A stretch of DNA of 46,649 bases from Pseudomonadota bacterium (GTDB taxonomy: Bacteria > Desulfobacterota > Desulfobacteria > Desulfobacterales > Desulfobacteraceae): the NCBI GenBank assembly GCA_018821715.1, contig JAHJLN010000430.1, forward strand, positions 1-46,649, given 5' to 3'. A program made the position numbers and the translations under genes. The notes beneath the pieces were generated by a model that saw only the letters and a program-made list of their open reading frames with translations, ran no database searches and was not told where the DNA came from. Position 1 is the first letter of the stretch, and each line of letters begins with the position of its first letter. This document shows, in pieces, positions 17,015 to 26,629 of this stretch.

Positions 17015-17043
17015 TTGACTTTTCACTGCATTCTGTTTATTAT
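17015..17043 (+). promoter_or_regulatory. Sigma70 promoter of purM-tsaD
   Basis: TTGACT (17015-17020), 17-base spacer, TATTAT (17038-17043): five of six matches in each box. It lies back to back with the hom promoter, with 7 bases between the two -35 boxes. Confidence 0.7.
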
Positions 17044-17093
17044 TGCAGGGTTTTAGATGGCTTAATCAACGTTATTCAAGAAGGTGATTTCAT

Positions 17094-18137
17094 ATGAGCA
17101 ACCCCTTAACTTATGCAGATTCAGGTGTTGATATAGATAAAGCAAACAGGCTTGTTGATCGAATTAAGGATATTGCAAGATCTACGCCGCGTACTGGCGT
17201 AATGGGTGAAATAGGCGGTTTTGGTGGTCTTTATTCCCTCAATCTGTCCAATGTTTCCAATCCGGTTCTGGTCAGTTCAACCGACGGTGTCGGAACCAAG
17301 CTGAAAATCGCTTTTATGATGGACAAACATGATACCATTGGCATTGATCTTGTGGCCATGTGCGTCAATGATATCATTGTGCAAGGTGCGAAACCCTTAT
17401 TTTTCCTTGATTACCTGGCCATGGGATCTTTAAACAATGATGTGGCTGAACAAATTCTTTTAGGGATTGCAAAAGGATGCAATGAGGCCGGATGTGCCCT
17501 GATCGGTGGTGAAACCGCAGAAATGCCGGGACTGTATCATGACGGGGAATACGACCTTTCCGGATTTTCCGTGGGAATTGTGGATAATGACAAAATCATA
17601 GACGGCTCCTATATCAGAAACGGCCATAAGCTCATTGGCCTTGCCTCAAGCGGTGTGCACAGCAATGGATTTTCCCTTGTCAGAAAAATATTTTTTGACA
17701 CCTGCAAATATACTGTGAACACAAAATTTGATGACCTTGGCACCACCCTTGGAGAAGAACTGCTTAAACCTACGACCATTTACGTTCCAACCATTCTAAG
17801 CTTAATAAGAGATCTTCCCGTCCACGGTCTGGTGCACATCACAGGCGGCGGCATTGATGAAAATATTATCAGGGTCATCCCTGAAGCCTGTAAAGCCATT
17901 GTTCACAAAGATGCCTGGCAAATCCCACCCATCTTTCAGATGCTTCAAAAAGAGGGATCTGTTCCTGATTCTGAAATGCAAAGAACATTTAACAATGGTA
18001 TCGGCATGGTGATTGTAGTGCCTGAAAAATCTGCCCAGGAAGTCATGGACAGGCTCGGTGCAATGGATGGACAAGCCTTTTTCATCGGTGAGATAGAATC
18101 CAGAAAAAACAATGAGAAACAGACTCAATGGGTCTGA
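17094..18137 (+). CDS. purM: Phosphoribosylformylglycinamidine cyclo-ligase (AIR synthase)
   Basis: 347 residues, the usual length. It closes FGAM to aminoimidazole ribotide in purine synthesis, using ATP. Conserved parts are YADSGVDIDKAN at the N terminus, STDGVGTKLKIA (~62), GGETAEMPGLY (~138) and HITGGGIDENI (~243). AAGGTGAT lies seven bases before the ATG. Followed after 15 bases by tsaD on the same strand. Confidence 0.95.
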   Translation: MSNPLTYADSGVDIDKANRLVDRIKDIARSTPRTGVMGEIGGFGGLYSLNLSNVSNPVLVSSTDGVGTKLKIAFMMDKHDTIGIDLVAMCVNDIIVQGAKPLFFLDYLAMGSLNNDVAEQILLGIAKGCNEAGCALIGGETAEMPGLYHDGEYDLSGFSVGIVDNDKIIDGSYIRNGHKLIGLASSGVHSNGFSLVRKIFFDTCKYTVNTKFDDLGTTLGEELLKPTTIYVPTILSLIRDLPVHGLVHITGGGIDENIIRVIPEACKAIVHKDAWQIPPIFQMLQKEGSVPDSEMQRTFNNGIGMVIVVPEKSAQEVMDRLGAMDGQAFFIGEIESRKNNEKQTQWV

Positions 18138-18152
18138 TAGATCATTAGCGTT

Positions 18153-19154
18153 ATGATTGTTCTCGGGATTGAATCCTCCTGTGATGAAACGGCTGCCGCT
18201 ATTGTTCAGGACGGTACCAAGATTTTATCTTCCATTGTCGCCTCCCAGGTTGATATTCATCACAAATATGGCGGTGTTGTACCGGAGCTTGCTTCACGAA
18301 TGCACATTGAAGCCATTACACCCGTTGTGGATGAAGCCGTTAAAAAAGCAGCCATTAAACTTGAAGACATTGACGGCGTAGCTGCAACAAGGGGTCCCGG
18401 GTTGATCGGTGCCCTTCTGGTGGGATTTTCTTTTGCCAAATCATTTGCCTGGGCACGGCACCTTCCTTTTGCCGGTGTCAATCATCTGGAAGCCCATATT
18501 TATTCATTGTTTTTAATGGAAAAAAAACCTGATTTTCCCTTTATTGCCCTGGTGGTATCCGGAGGGCATACCAATATCTATTATGTCACCTCATATGATA
18601 ATTTTGAACTCATGGGACAGACCAGAGATGATGCAGCCGGAGAAGCCTTTGATAAAGTGGCAAAAATGATGGGGCTGGGATATCCGGGTGGACCGATAAT
18701 TGAAGAGCTTGCAAAAACAAAAGACCCGGCCGTTATTTCCTTTCCCAGGACTTTGCTTGAAAAGCACAGCTTTGATTTTAGTTTCAGCGGTCTTAAATCT
18801 TCCGTAGCACGGTATATCCATGACAACACCGTATCAACGCAGGATGAAAAAGCCCAGGTTGCCGCCTCGTTTCAAGAAGCTGTTATTGATGTCCTTTCAG
18901 AAAAATTGATCCATGCAGCCCTTTATAAAAAGTGTAACCGCATCGGCCTTTCAGGCGGTGTGTCTGCCAATAAAACATTTGTAACCAAATTATCCCGAAA
19001 AGCAAGCGGCAAAAATATCCATATCTTTGCCCCGCCTGCAGATCTTTGCGGAGACAATGCCGCCATGATCGCTGCAAGAGGCTATGCCATGATTCAACAA
19101 GGATCTTTGTGTCATCTTGATCATGATGTCTTTTCAAGAACAAAAATAGATTAA
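18153..19154 (+). CDS. tsaD: tRNA N6-adenosine threonylcarbamoyltransferase
   Basis: 333 residues, starting with the family signature MIVLGIESSCDETAAA. HLEAH (~111) gives the metal-binding histidines; VVSGGHT (~135) and GLSGGVSAN (~267) are the ASKHA nucleotide-binding loops. With TsaB, TsaC and TsaE it makes the t6A modification at A37 of ANN-decoding tRNAs. It forms an operon with purM. Its stop codon abuts the stop of the convergent nagZ with no gap. Confidence 0.95.
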   Translation: MIVLGIESSCDETAAAIVQDGTKILSSIVASQVDIHHKYGGVVPELASRMHIEAITPVVDEAVKKAAIKLEDIDGVAATRGPGLIGALLVGFSFAKSFAWARHLPFAGVNHLEAHIYSLFLMEKKPDFPFIALVVSGGHTNIYYVTSYDNFELMGQTRDDAAGEAFDKVAKMMGLGYPGGPIIEELAKTKDPAVISFPRTLLEKHSFDFSFSGLKSSVARYIHDNTVSTQDEKAQVAASFQEAVIDVLSEKLIHAALYKKCNRIGLSGGVSANKTFVTKLSRKASGKNIHIFAPPADLCGDNAAMIAARGYAMIQQGSLCHLDHDVFSRTKID

Positions 19155-20156
19155 CTAAAGCTTTGACAGGTATTTTTTCTTAGCCCTTAATATTCTTTTG
19201 TTTGATTTTTCACTCATTAAATAAAACCGTTCATTATCATTGATCAGCCGCATCATCTCGTCAAAGGCAATATCAATATTGGGTCCTTTATGACAGATCA
19301 GGGTCATATCAATTCCTGAACTTAAAATCTGCTGGATACAGGTTTTCATATCATGTTCAATGGCTTTCATGTCCAGATCATCGGTCATCACAAGACCGTC
19401 ATATCCCAGTTGATTGCGTAACAACTCATTGACAATATAGGGGGACAGACTTGCCTGCCACTGTGAATCCAGCTGGGGGTAAAGAATATGTGACAGCATT
19501 ATGCCTGAAACATCTTGATTTTTTGCTGCCGCAAAGGGAACCATATCCGTTTGTTTAAGGGTCTCAAGATCAATATCCAATACAGGGAGATGAAAATGGG
19601 AGTCCTTAACGGTTCTGCCAATACCTGGAAAATGCTTGGCCACAGCCATAATGCCTTTTTTCTGGAGAACATGGATCACTTGTTTGCCAAGGAGTGACAC
19701 CTTTTTTTCATCCCCATTAAACACCCGGTCTTTCATAATACTATCAACTCCTTTTGGGGCAATATCCAGAACCGGGGCAAGATTCATGTTGATCCCAACC
19801 TGTTTCAGTTCATCAGCTGTGACAGAAGCAAAATCCCTGGCATCCCGGACAGATTCAATATACGGATTCCCTTTGAACAGGGTAAACGGTTCTTTAAGTC
19901 TTGCAACCGTTCCGCCTTCCTGGTCCACTGAAATAAAAAGCGGTGGAATTTTGCAGGCTTTTGCATACACCTGACATGCCGCGCAAAGAGAAGCCACCTG
20001 TTCCGGGGTTTCAATATTTCTTTTAAACAGGATGATGCCCCCGGCTTTGATCTCGCCAATGATATGTTTTAGCTCCTGGTTCAGATCAATGCCGTCAAAT
20101 CCCAACATCAATTGCTGCCCGGCCATTTCTTTTCCAGTTTTTCCGTGCGTATTCAT
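19155..20156 (-). CDS. nagZ: Beta-N-acetylhexosaminidase NagZ (GH3)
   Basis: 333 residues. FISVDQEGGTVARL (~95) and KHFPGIGRTVKDSHFHLP (~165-182) are the GH3 hexosaminidase hallmarks; the latter carries the mobile loop Asp-His catalytic pair. MTDDLDMKAI (~248) holds the nucleophile Asp. No signal peptide, so a cytoplasmic muropeptide-recycling enzyme. An ATG 33 bases inside (MAGQQLML) is an alternative start; neither has a strong Shine-Dalgarno. Confidence 0.9.
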   Translation of the reverse strand: MNTHGKTGKEMAGQQLMLGFDGIDLNQELKHIIGEIKAGGIILFKRNIETPEQVASLCAACQVYAKACKIPPLFISVDQEGGTVARLKEPFTLFKGNPYIESVRDARDFASVTADELKQVGINMNLAPVLDIAPKGVDSIMKDRVFNGDEKKVSLLGKQVIHVLQKKGIMAVAKHFPGIGRTVKDSHFHLPVLDIDLETLKQTDMVPFAAAKNQDVSGIMLSHILYPQLDSQWQASLSPYIVNELLRNQLGYDGLVMTDDLDMKAIEHDMKTCIQQILSSGIDMTLICHKGPNIDIAFDEMMRLINDNERFYLMSEKSNKRILRAKKKYLSKL

Positions 20157-20249
20157 TTTATTTGCTTGACCAATCCTTTAGTTTAATATTAGAACTTGTT
20201 TTTTAAAAAAATAATACCGGCAACCGTATTCAACCTGTTTTTGGATATC

Positions 20250-21134
20250 ATGAAATTAGACACATTAAAATCAGATTTTATATTATTGTTTGTGGCAACC
20301 ATCTGGGGTTTTGCCTTTGTTGCCCAAAGAATCGGGATGGATCATGTCGGCCCGTTTACCTTTAACGGCCTTCGGTTTGTTTTGGGATGCCTTTCCTTGG
20401 TACCCATTGTTCTATTGCCACGAAACAGAACAGCCGGGAAAAATAATATCAATCTTCTGAAATCAGGCTTTATTTCAGGTGTGTTTCTGTTTTGCGGCAT
20501 CTCCTTCCAACAGGTTGGACTTGTCTATACTACTGCCGGAAAAGCCGGGTTTATTACCGGACTTTATGTTGTCATTGTCCCGATTTTAGGTCTTTTTATC
20601 AAACAGGACAAGACAAGTATTGCAACCTGGGTCGGGGCAATTCTTGCCGGTATCGGCATGTACCTGCTGAGTGTGACCAAAGACATGACAATGGGATTCG
20701 GCGATCTGTTGGTTCTTTTTTCCGCTGTTTGTTTTGCCTTTCATCTGATTATAATCGGCAGGCTGTCCAATCGATTCAACACGGCCAGGCTGTCCCTTGT
20801 CCAATGCATGGTATGCGCTGTCTTAAGTCTTCTGGTGGCCGTCATTTTTGAAACATTTGTTCTTGCAGATATTTTAAGCGTATCCATTCCCTTGATTTAT
20901 GGCGGTGTGTTATCTGTCGGGGTTGCCTATTCATTACAGATCTACGGACAAAAAAACAGCCCGGCTTCCCATGCGGCCATTATCTTCAGCCTTGAATCCG
21001 TTGTTGCTGCCATTGGCGGATGGATAATGTTAAATGAACTGCTTTCCGGGCGTGCCATCTTTGGATGTGCTCTGATGCTGACAGGAATGCTGATATCACA
21101 ATTGTATTCAAAAAAACATGGCCAATCCCTCTAA
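20250..21134 (+). CDS. EamA/DMT-family transporter (10 TM)
   Basis: About 294 residues of almost continuous membrane segments arranged as two EamA repeats. The first begins FILLFVATIWGFAFVAQRIG and the second DLLVLFSAVCFAFHLIIIG. The family exports amino acids or other small metabolites; the substrate cannot be read from sequence. I chose the ATG at 20250 because it gives the standard MK..KSDFILL start; a TTG at 20196 would add an untypical N-terminal tail. No clear Shine-Dalgarno. It precedes rocD on the same strand by 102 bases. Confidence 0.85.
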   Translation: MKLDTLKSDFILLFVATIWGFAFVAQRIGMDHVGPFTFNGLRFVLGCLSLVPIVLLPRNRTAGKNNINLLKSGFISGVFLFCGISFQQVGLVYTTAGKAGFITGLYVVIVPILGLFIKQDKTSIATWVGAILAGIGMYLLSVTKDMTMGFGDLLVLFSAVCFAFHLIIIGRLSNRFNTARLSLVQCMVCAVLSLLVAVIFETFVLADILSVSIPLIYGGVLSVGVAYSLQIYGQKNSPASHAAIIFSLESVVAAIGGWIMLNELLSGRAIFGCALMLTGMLISQLYSKKHGQSL

Positions 21135-21236
21135 AATTATGCCCAATAAAAAGCAAGTGATTTTCTTAACTTTTTTTAGATTTTATGCTATTTTAATAAG
21201 ACTGCAATAGATTTTTCATACAAAAAAAGGGAAAAA

Positions 21237-22436
21237 ATGAACACAAAAGAAATAATCGAGCTTGAAAATAAATTTGGTGCAAAAAATTACAAGCCTCTTG
21301 ATGTCGTACTTGAAAGAGGTAAAGGCATCTGGGTCTGGGATATTGATGGCAATAAATACATGGATTGCCTTGCTGCCTACTCTGCTGTGAATCAGGGACA
21401 CTGCCATCCCAGAATCATCAAAAAGATGAAAGAACAGATGGATAAACTGTGTATCACATCCAGAGCCTTTAGAAATAATCAGCTGTCTTTGTTTTATGAG
21501 GATATCTGCAAACTGACCCATTCCCATATGGTCCTGCCCATGAACAGTGGTGCAGAAGCTGTGGAAACAGTGATTAAAGCGGTTAGAAAATGGGGGTATA
21601 GAATCAAAAATATCCCTGATGGTGAGGCCCAGATCATTGTCTGTGAAAATAACTTTCACGGAAGAACCTTGACGATTATTGGATTTTCTACAGAAGAAAA
21701 GTATAAAGAGGGGTTTGGTCCCTTTACCCCTGGATTTAAAGCCATCCCCTTTGGCGATGCCAAGGCACTTGAAGATGCCATCACTGAAAACACGGTTGCA
21801 TTTCTTGTAGAGCCCATTCAGGGAGAGGCGGGTGTCATTGTCCCGCCTGACGGATATTTAAGAGCTGTCAGGCAAATTTGTACGAAAAACAAGATTGCCC
21901 TGGTATTTGATGAGATTCAAACCGGCCTTGGCAGGACCGGAAAACTTCTGGCTGAAGAGCATGAAGGGGTGGAATCTGATGTCACATTGATCGGAAAAGC
22001 GTTATCCGGCGGCTGCTATCCAGTATCAGCCGTTCTTTCCAATGAAGAAGTCTTAGGTGTGTTCCTTCCGGGTGAGCACGGGTCTACTTTTGGCGGAAAC
22101 CCATTGGCCTGCGCCGTGGCAAGAGAGGCGCTAAAGGTATTGGTTGACGAAGGCATGATCGAAAATTCTGCCAAAATGGGAGATTATTTCCAGAAAAAAC
22201 TTAAAGAAATTCCAAGTCCTTATGTAAAAGAGGTCAGGGGCAAAGGCCTTCTGATCGGTGTTGAACTCAAACACGATACAGGGGGTGCCAGACCTTTCTG
22301 CGAAAAACTGATGAAAAAGGGCCTCTTGTGCAAAGAGACCCATGAACATGTCATACGGTTTGCCCCGCCACTGGTTATCACAAAAGAGGAAATTGACTGG
22401 GCCCTGGAAAAAATCAGGGAAGTTCTTATCCCTTAA
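21237..22436 (+). CDS. rocD: Ornithine--oxo-acid aminotransferase
   Basis: 399 residues of class III aminotransferases. [16 protein letters not shown] (~101), the FHGRTL loop, [13 protein letters not shown] with the PLP Asp (~225), the PLP Lys in LIGKALSGG (~255) and [12 protein letters not shown]. The N-terminal [17 protein letters not shown] is characteristic of ornithine aminotransferase rather than ArgD or GabT. It interconverts ornithine and glutamate semialdehyde. AAAGGGAAAAA precedes the ATG. Its 3' end overlaps the convergent His-rich gene by 11 bases. Confidence 0.88.
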   Translation: MNTKEIIELENKFGAKNYKPLDVVLERGKGIWVWDIDGNKYMDCLAAYSAVNQGHCHPRIIKKMKEQMDKLCITSRAFRNNQLSLFYEDICKLTHSHMVLPMNSGAEAVETVIKAVRKWGYRIKNIPDGEAQIIVCENNFHGRTLTIIGFSTEEKYKEGFGPFTPGFKAIPFGDAKALEDAITENTVAFLVEPIQGEAGVIVPPDGYLRAVRQICTKNKIALVFDEIQTGLGRTGKLLAEEHEGVESDVTLIGKALSGGCYPVSAVLSNEEVLGVFLPGEHGSTFGGNPLACAVAREALKVLVDEGMIENSAKMGDYFQKKLKEIPSPYVKEVRGKGLLIGVELKHDTGGARPFCEKLMKKGLLCKETHEHVIRFAPPLVITKEEIDWALEKIREVLIP

Positions 22437-22752
22437 GTGTCTTTAAAGCGTCCTTGATCAGCCGGGTAACGTCTTCGGACAAGTGCCCGGCTTTTTCAAT
22501 CTTTTCTGCCACATCGCCAAGTCCTGCTTCCTTTGCTCTCCCGGCCCAGGTAAAGAAAGTCTCCTTGTGGCTGTCATTATGGTCAATCCAGTGGCCGAAT
22601 AATTTTTCCAGCTTCTGTTCAAAGGTTAATTCGTGGGTATGCCCATGTCCGTGGTCATGGGAATGTCCGTGGTCATGGTCATGGTCATGATCATGCCCGT
22701 GGCTATGGGGCTGATGTTTGTCATGGTGATGGTCATGGTCGTGATGTGTCAT
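22426..22752 (-). CDS. Histidine-rich small protein, probably metal-binding
   Basis: 108 residues. The N-terminal ~40 residues are almost only His, Asp and Gly (a long HD/HGHDH run); the C-terminal ~65 form a soluble helical domain ([20 protein letters not shown]). The ATG at 22752 forms an ATGA overlap with the stop of the upstream DisA_N-like gene and has GGAG eight bases before it, so a longer version starting at 22821 is rejected. The histidine tail suggests binding or storage of Ni, Zn or Co; a link to hydrogenase nickel is conceivable but not shown by position. Confidence 0.8.
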   Translation of the reverse strand: MTHHDHDHHHDKHQPHSHGHDHDHDHDHGHSHDHGHGHTHELTFEQKLEKLFGHWIDHNDSHKETFFTWAGRAKEAGLGDVAEKIEKAGHLSEDVTRLIKDALKTLKG

Positions 22753-24191
22753 AATATTACTCCATTCAAATATTTTTTCAGGGTCACAGGTTCCGGTGTA
22801 TATTGATATACCGGCCGCCAATGGCTGAAAGCGTTTATTTCAATCCCGTTATAGATAATAGATACCGGTCTGTCTGCCGAAACAACCACAACAATAATAC
22901 GGCTATGATCAGCAGAAAATCTTAAAGCTGAATTATATCTTGCTCCTCTTGCCATGTTTTCCCAGTTAATGGTTTTCCCATCCAGCAAACATCCGAATCC
23001 ATTAATGCACAGATCTGAGGTAATATGAACAGCACCATCAATTTTTAAAAAAGAACAGGTAAGTTTAATATTCTTGGGTTCCAGAAGGTTTAATGACGGA
23101 TCAAGAACATGACCGGACAGGTGTACCGGTGTTTCATTAAGATCAATCACCAGTGTGCAGCCATGCCGTCCTGATCCAGCACTGTTTACAAGGTGTGAAA
23201 TAAGCTGGAACAAAAGTGTGGACTTTTCCGTATCCAGATCCGAATCCAGCAGAAGTTCTTCCAATTCAACCATTTTTGCCTCCCGGGTGGTTGAATGAAA
23301 ACTGCCGTCAAAAAAGGAAGATATCCTTTCATTCCCGAGTTTTAAAAATCCGTGGTCCCCCCTGAACTCAGCTGTTATGGCATAGGAAGGAATTTCACTG
23401 TCTGTAATCCCTATGATGGTGCAGCCGTCGGAAACCAGTTTTCTGTCTGAATTTTCAACGGCAACAAGAAGCTTTCTGATATGTTTTACATTACTGATCA
23501 CAGGGCGCTCATGCTTTTGTATTTTGGTGATAAAGGATATCTCCTTGAGTCGCTGGGGATCTATAAAGAAGAGAGTGCCCCTGGCCCAAGCCCCCTCTTC
23601 ACGTGTTTTGGATATATTTAAAATATCATTTAAAATCGGCGGGATCAAAATTTTACTGTCAAACCCGAGATTTTTATCTCTTTCATCAACTATGAAATCT
23701 GCAATAGCCTGAAGGGAATAATTCTTTAATACATAATCAGAAGAGTTTATGGCAGAGGTTCTTGAATTATAATCATGAACCAAAAGGCAGGCAGCCTGTT
23801 CCAGCCATCTTTCAGTGGGATGGATGGAACACATATCCGGATGATGATTGGTCAACCACGCCTGGTAGAAAAAATCATTGGAACTCCCACCATATGAAAT
23901 CAACCCTGACAGGGCCAGATCATTTTCCGGTACCATATATCCTTGTGGTTGCCCAAAAATTTTCTCTTTAATAGTCTTTTGCCATTCCGGGTAATTGTCA
24001 AAAAAAATCTCTTTAAGTTTAGATTCGTGCCCTCTTAAAATATTCTGGGGATCAAAAACACAGACCGGATCCTCTGGTCTTGCAGCAAAAATCAAGGCCA
24101 CCTTGCTGGGATTTGAATACTTGGAGAGTCCTTCTTCAACCCCTTTTAGAATATTTGTGATACACAGTTTATGATAAAATTCCTGGTTCAT
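22749..24191 (-). CDS. DisA_N-like (diadenylate-cyclase-fold) protein, catalytic status uncertain
   Basis: 480 residues. The first ~300 match nothing I can name with confidence. From ~345 the sequence has the order expected of the DisA_N/DAC domain: GRHGCTLVIDL, FLKIDGAVHIT with the DGA motif, GFGCLLDG, then ARGARYNSALRFS and IIVVVVSADRPVSIIYNG. Active c-di-AMP cyclases have DGA plus RHR; here the second motif reads RYN. It may be a DAC-related sensor or nucleotide-binding domain rather than a cyclase, as in the DACN-type domains described by comparative genomics. It is coupled by ATGA overlap to the His-rich protein downstream. Confidence 0.7.
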   Translation of the reverse strand: MNQEFYHKLCITNILKGVEEGLSKYSNPSKVALIFAARPEDPVCVFDPQNILRGHESKLKEIFFDNYPEWQKTIKEKIFGQPQGYMVPENDLALSGLISYGGSSNDFFYQAWLTNHHPDMCSIHPTERWLEQAACLLVHDYNSRTSAINSSDYVLKNYSLQAIADFIVDERDKNLGFDSKILIPPILNDILNISKTREEGAWARGTLFFIDPQRLKEISFITKIQKHERPVISNVKHIRKLLVAVENSDRKLVSDGCTIIGITDSEIPSYAITAEFRGDHGFLKLGNERISSFFDGSFHSTTREAKMVELEELLLDSDLDTEKSTLLFQLISHLVNSAGSGRHGCTLVIDLNETPVHLSGHVLDPSLNLLEPKNIKLTCSFLKIDGAVHITSDLCINGFGCLLDGKTINWENMARGARYNSALRFSADHSRIIVVVVSADRPVSIIYNGIEINAFSHWRPVYQYTPEPVTLKKYLNGVIL

Positions 24192-24333
24192 TTATTGTCG
24201 GCCCAATTTATATATTTAACATAATAGACTTGATTGATACTCTGGTTACACACATATTGGCAAGAGTTTTTTATTGTAAAATTCAGCAAGGATTGCTATT
24301 GAAACAAAAAAAACTTATGGAGGCACAAAGAAC

Positions 24334-25056
24334 ATGAGAAAATCGTTTTTTCATTTAATGATATGGTTGATGATTGTTTGTTTATTCCCCCCGCTTTTAT
24401 TTGCTAAAACCGGCTATGTTTCAGACCTGCTGTTGTTGACGTTCAGGCAGGGCCCCGGCAACTCTTATTCTGTGACAAAAACATTAAAAAGCAACACGCC
24501 TGTTTTAATCCTGGAAGAAGAAAACGGGTTCTATAAGGTTGAACTGCAATCCAAGGAAATCGGCTGGGTAGACAAAAAATTCATTATTTTCGAATTACCC
24601 AAAACCCTTATTATCGATCAATTAAAACAGGAAAAGAAAACCCTTGAAAATAAAATTTCAATTTTAGAATCCACCTCTGAAACGATTCAAGCCAAAATCT
24701 TATCCAAGGAAGCTGACGCCTCGCAAAAAATTTTATCCCTTGAGGCAGCCTTAAAAACAGCTTTGGATGAAAATGAGCAGATGAACAAGTCACTTTTGGT
24801 TACTCAAGGAAAATATGAAACCTTGATAGAACAATCAAAGAATATCCAGAAAATCATTAAAGAAAACAAGATATTTCAGGAAAAAACCTCAAAGCTTTCC
24901 AAGGAGCTTGAGATTTTTAAAGGAAAAAATAAAGACCAGTTTAAAACCGGTATGATCAAATGGTTTCTTGCAGGGGTCGGTGTTTTACTCCTTGGATGGA
25001 TTATCGGGCAGAGCGTGTCTTCAAAGAAAAGACTATCCGGTTCTCTTTTGGATTAA
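24334..25056 (+). CDS. Membrane-anchored SH3-domain/coiled-coil protein (TIGR04211-like)
   Basis: 240 residues with a signal peptide (LMIWLMIVCLFPPLLFAKTG, cut near residue 25). A bacterial SH3 domain follows (~27-90, ending KEIGWVDKKFI), then a long coiled coil (~95-205) and a C-terminal transmembrane helix (WFLAGVGVLLLGWIIG). This is the layout of YgiM-like TIGR04211 proteins, which sit in the cytoplasmic membrane facing the periplasm; the function is not established. GGAGG lies 11 bases before the ATG. Overlaps the convergent lysC by 4 bases. Confidence 0.82.
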   Translation: MRKSFFHLMIWLMIVCLFPPLLFAKTGYVSDLLLLTFRQGPGNSYSVTKTLKSNTPVLILEEENGFYKVELQSKEIGWVDKKFIIFELPKTLIIDQLKQEKKTLENKISILESTSETIQAKILSKEADASQKILSLEAALKTALDENEQMNKSLLVTQGKYETLIEQSKNIQKIIKENKIFQEKTSKLSKELEIFKGKNKDQFKTGMIKWFLAGVGVLLLGWIIGQSVSSKKRLSGSLLD

Positions 25057-26420
25057 TTAAAAAATATATCGTGCAGCGCATGAATGGTTGTATCCAGTTT
25101 TTCTTCATGGACAAGGAAATACAATGCCGCAGTGGAGGTACCAAATGAAATCATCTCGATATTCACATTGGCATCAAAGACAGCTGTAAAACACTTTGCA
25201 GCAATGCCCCTGTTATTTTGAAGCCCTTCACCCACAATACTGACCAATGCCACATCTGTTACTATGGATGTTTTTGTGAATGGAATGGGCCTGATTTTTT
25301 TAATGCTCTGATGGCCTTTTTCAATATCACTTCTTGACAGCAGCAGACTGATACAGGTTTGAGAAGTGACCACAGACTTTATATTAATTCCTGAAGACGA
25401 CAGATTTTCAGTAATCTGGGATAAAATCCCAGATCTTGCCCCCACGCCTGACGCATGAATTTTTAGTACGGAAATGTCTTTTGTATAAGAAACGCTCTTA
25501 ATAATTTTTTCAGCAGTACGGGCATTTTTTGTAATCAGGCTTCCGGGTGCATCCGGATTATAGGTGTTTTTTATAGCAATGCCAATCCCAGCTTTTTTGA
25601 CCGGTTCAACCGTTCGGGGGTGTAAGATACCAGCCCCGGTATAGGACAACTCTGCCGCCTCTTCGTAGGTCAGTTCGGGAATCAATTTGCAATGGGGAAT
25701 ATTATCAGGATCTGCTGTCATAAATCCTTGTGTATATTTCCAGATTTCCAGCACATCCGCTTTGATGGAAGCTGCCACAACCGCAGCAGAATAGTCAGAC
25801 CCTCCCCGGCCAAAGGTTGTAATATCCCCTGATTCACTCACCCCGTAAAACCCCGGGATAAACACGATTGTTTGGGGTGTCATAATTGAATCCAGCGCAG
25901 ACATCAAATTTTTTGATGTCTTATTCATAATTGCCGACGCATCCATGAACTTGCCGTCAGAAATAATCCCGGCATCTTCAGGTAACAGACAGCAGCTTTT
26001 TTTCCCCATGCTTGACAATGCTTTTGAAAGAACGGCAGCAGATATCCTTTCTCCAAAGGTCGCAATCATATCTCTCATCCTGGGAGTTGCTTCCCTGGTA
26101 AAGCTGATACCATAATAATATCTTTCCAGTTTCTGAAAAATCATGGAAAGATCTTTGGATAATTGCTTTCTTTTGTTTATATCATCAATAAGACTTTTAA
26201 TAATGGTATTGTGCAGGGTCTTTAAATGGGTGATAATTATTGGTGCGGTATCTTCATTTTCCAATGCTTTCTCAATACCTGCAATTAAAATATCCGTTAC
26301 CCCATAAAAAGCTGACAGCACAAAAACATTGCCTTCTCCTCTTTTTGCGATCAACTCAATAATTTTTCGGGCAGCCGGTCCGTCTTTGAGACAGCCGCCG
26401 CCTATTTTTATCACTTTCAT
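25053..26420 (-). CDS. lysC: Aspartate kinase
   Basis: 455 residues. KIGGGCLKDG is the N-terminal phosphate-binding loop, ITTFGRGGSDYSAAVVAASI (~208) the catalytic segment, and two ACT domains follow (~320 SVLKIHASGVGARSGILSQI; ~395 ALVSIVGEGLQNNRGIA) for feedback control. The length and insertion between lobes are closer to monofunctional class II/ThrA-like kinases. It starts the aspartate family pathway that hom and thrH at 15-17 kb continue. TTGACT and TATATG at 16-base spacing lie just upstream, but that -10 box is only about 16 bases from the ATG. Confidence 0.88.
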   Translation of the reverse strand: MKVIKIGGGCLKDGPAARKIIELIAKRGEGNVFVLSAFYGVTDILIAGIEKALENEDTAPIIITHLKTLHNTIIKSLIDDINKRKQLSKDLSMIFQKLERYYYGISFTREATPRMRDMIATFGERISAAVLSKALSSMGKKSCCLLPEDAGIISDGKFMDASAIMNKTSKNLMSALDSIMTPQTIVFIPGFYGVSESGDITTFGRGGSDYSAAVVAASIKADVLEIWKYTQGFMTADPDNIPHCKLIPELTYEEAAELSYTGAGILHPRTVEPVKKAGIGIAIKNTYNPDAPGSLITKNARTAEKIIKSVSYTKDISVLKIHASGVGARSGILSQITENLSSSGINIKSVVTSQTCISLLLSRSDIEKGHQSIKKIRPIPFTKTSIVTDVALVSIVGEGLQNNRGIAAKCFTAVFDANVNIEMISFGTSTAALYFLVHEEKLDTTIHALHDIFFN

Positions 26421-26549
26421 GGGCGGCAGCCTACCATATAAAATCAGTTAATTTCAAGTCAAATGGACTGTCAAACATTGAATTGATGTATTTGTTATAT
26501 TTAATTTGATTCTATTTTGTAAACAATGTTTATGTTTTATTTTTTTTAC

Positions 26550-26579
26550 TTGACACAGGACCTCGTTTCCTCCTATCAA
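26550..26579 (+). promoter_or_regulatory. Possible promoter of the long-chain acyl-CoA ligase gene
   Basis: Perfect TTGACA (26550-26555), 18-base spacer, TATCAA (26574-26579), about 50 bases before the start codon. The -10 box is weak. Confidence 0.4.
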
Positions 26580-26629
26580 GCAAGACAAGCTATCTTATTT
26601 AATACATAAAATTGAAAGGGAGTGGAAAA

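Noticed and set aside
22600-22750. Repetitive CATGGTCATG DNA considered as a repeat element or CRISPR-like array
   Set aside because: The repetition is explained by the His/Asp-rich protein it encodes; no spacer structure is present.
22753-22821. Longer His-rich protein beginning inside the DisA_N-like gene
   Set aside because: The extra 23 residues are antisense-free shadow of the upstream gene; the ATG at 22752 has a proper ribosome-binding site and ATGA coupling.
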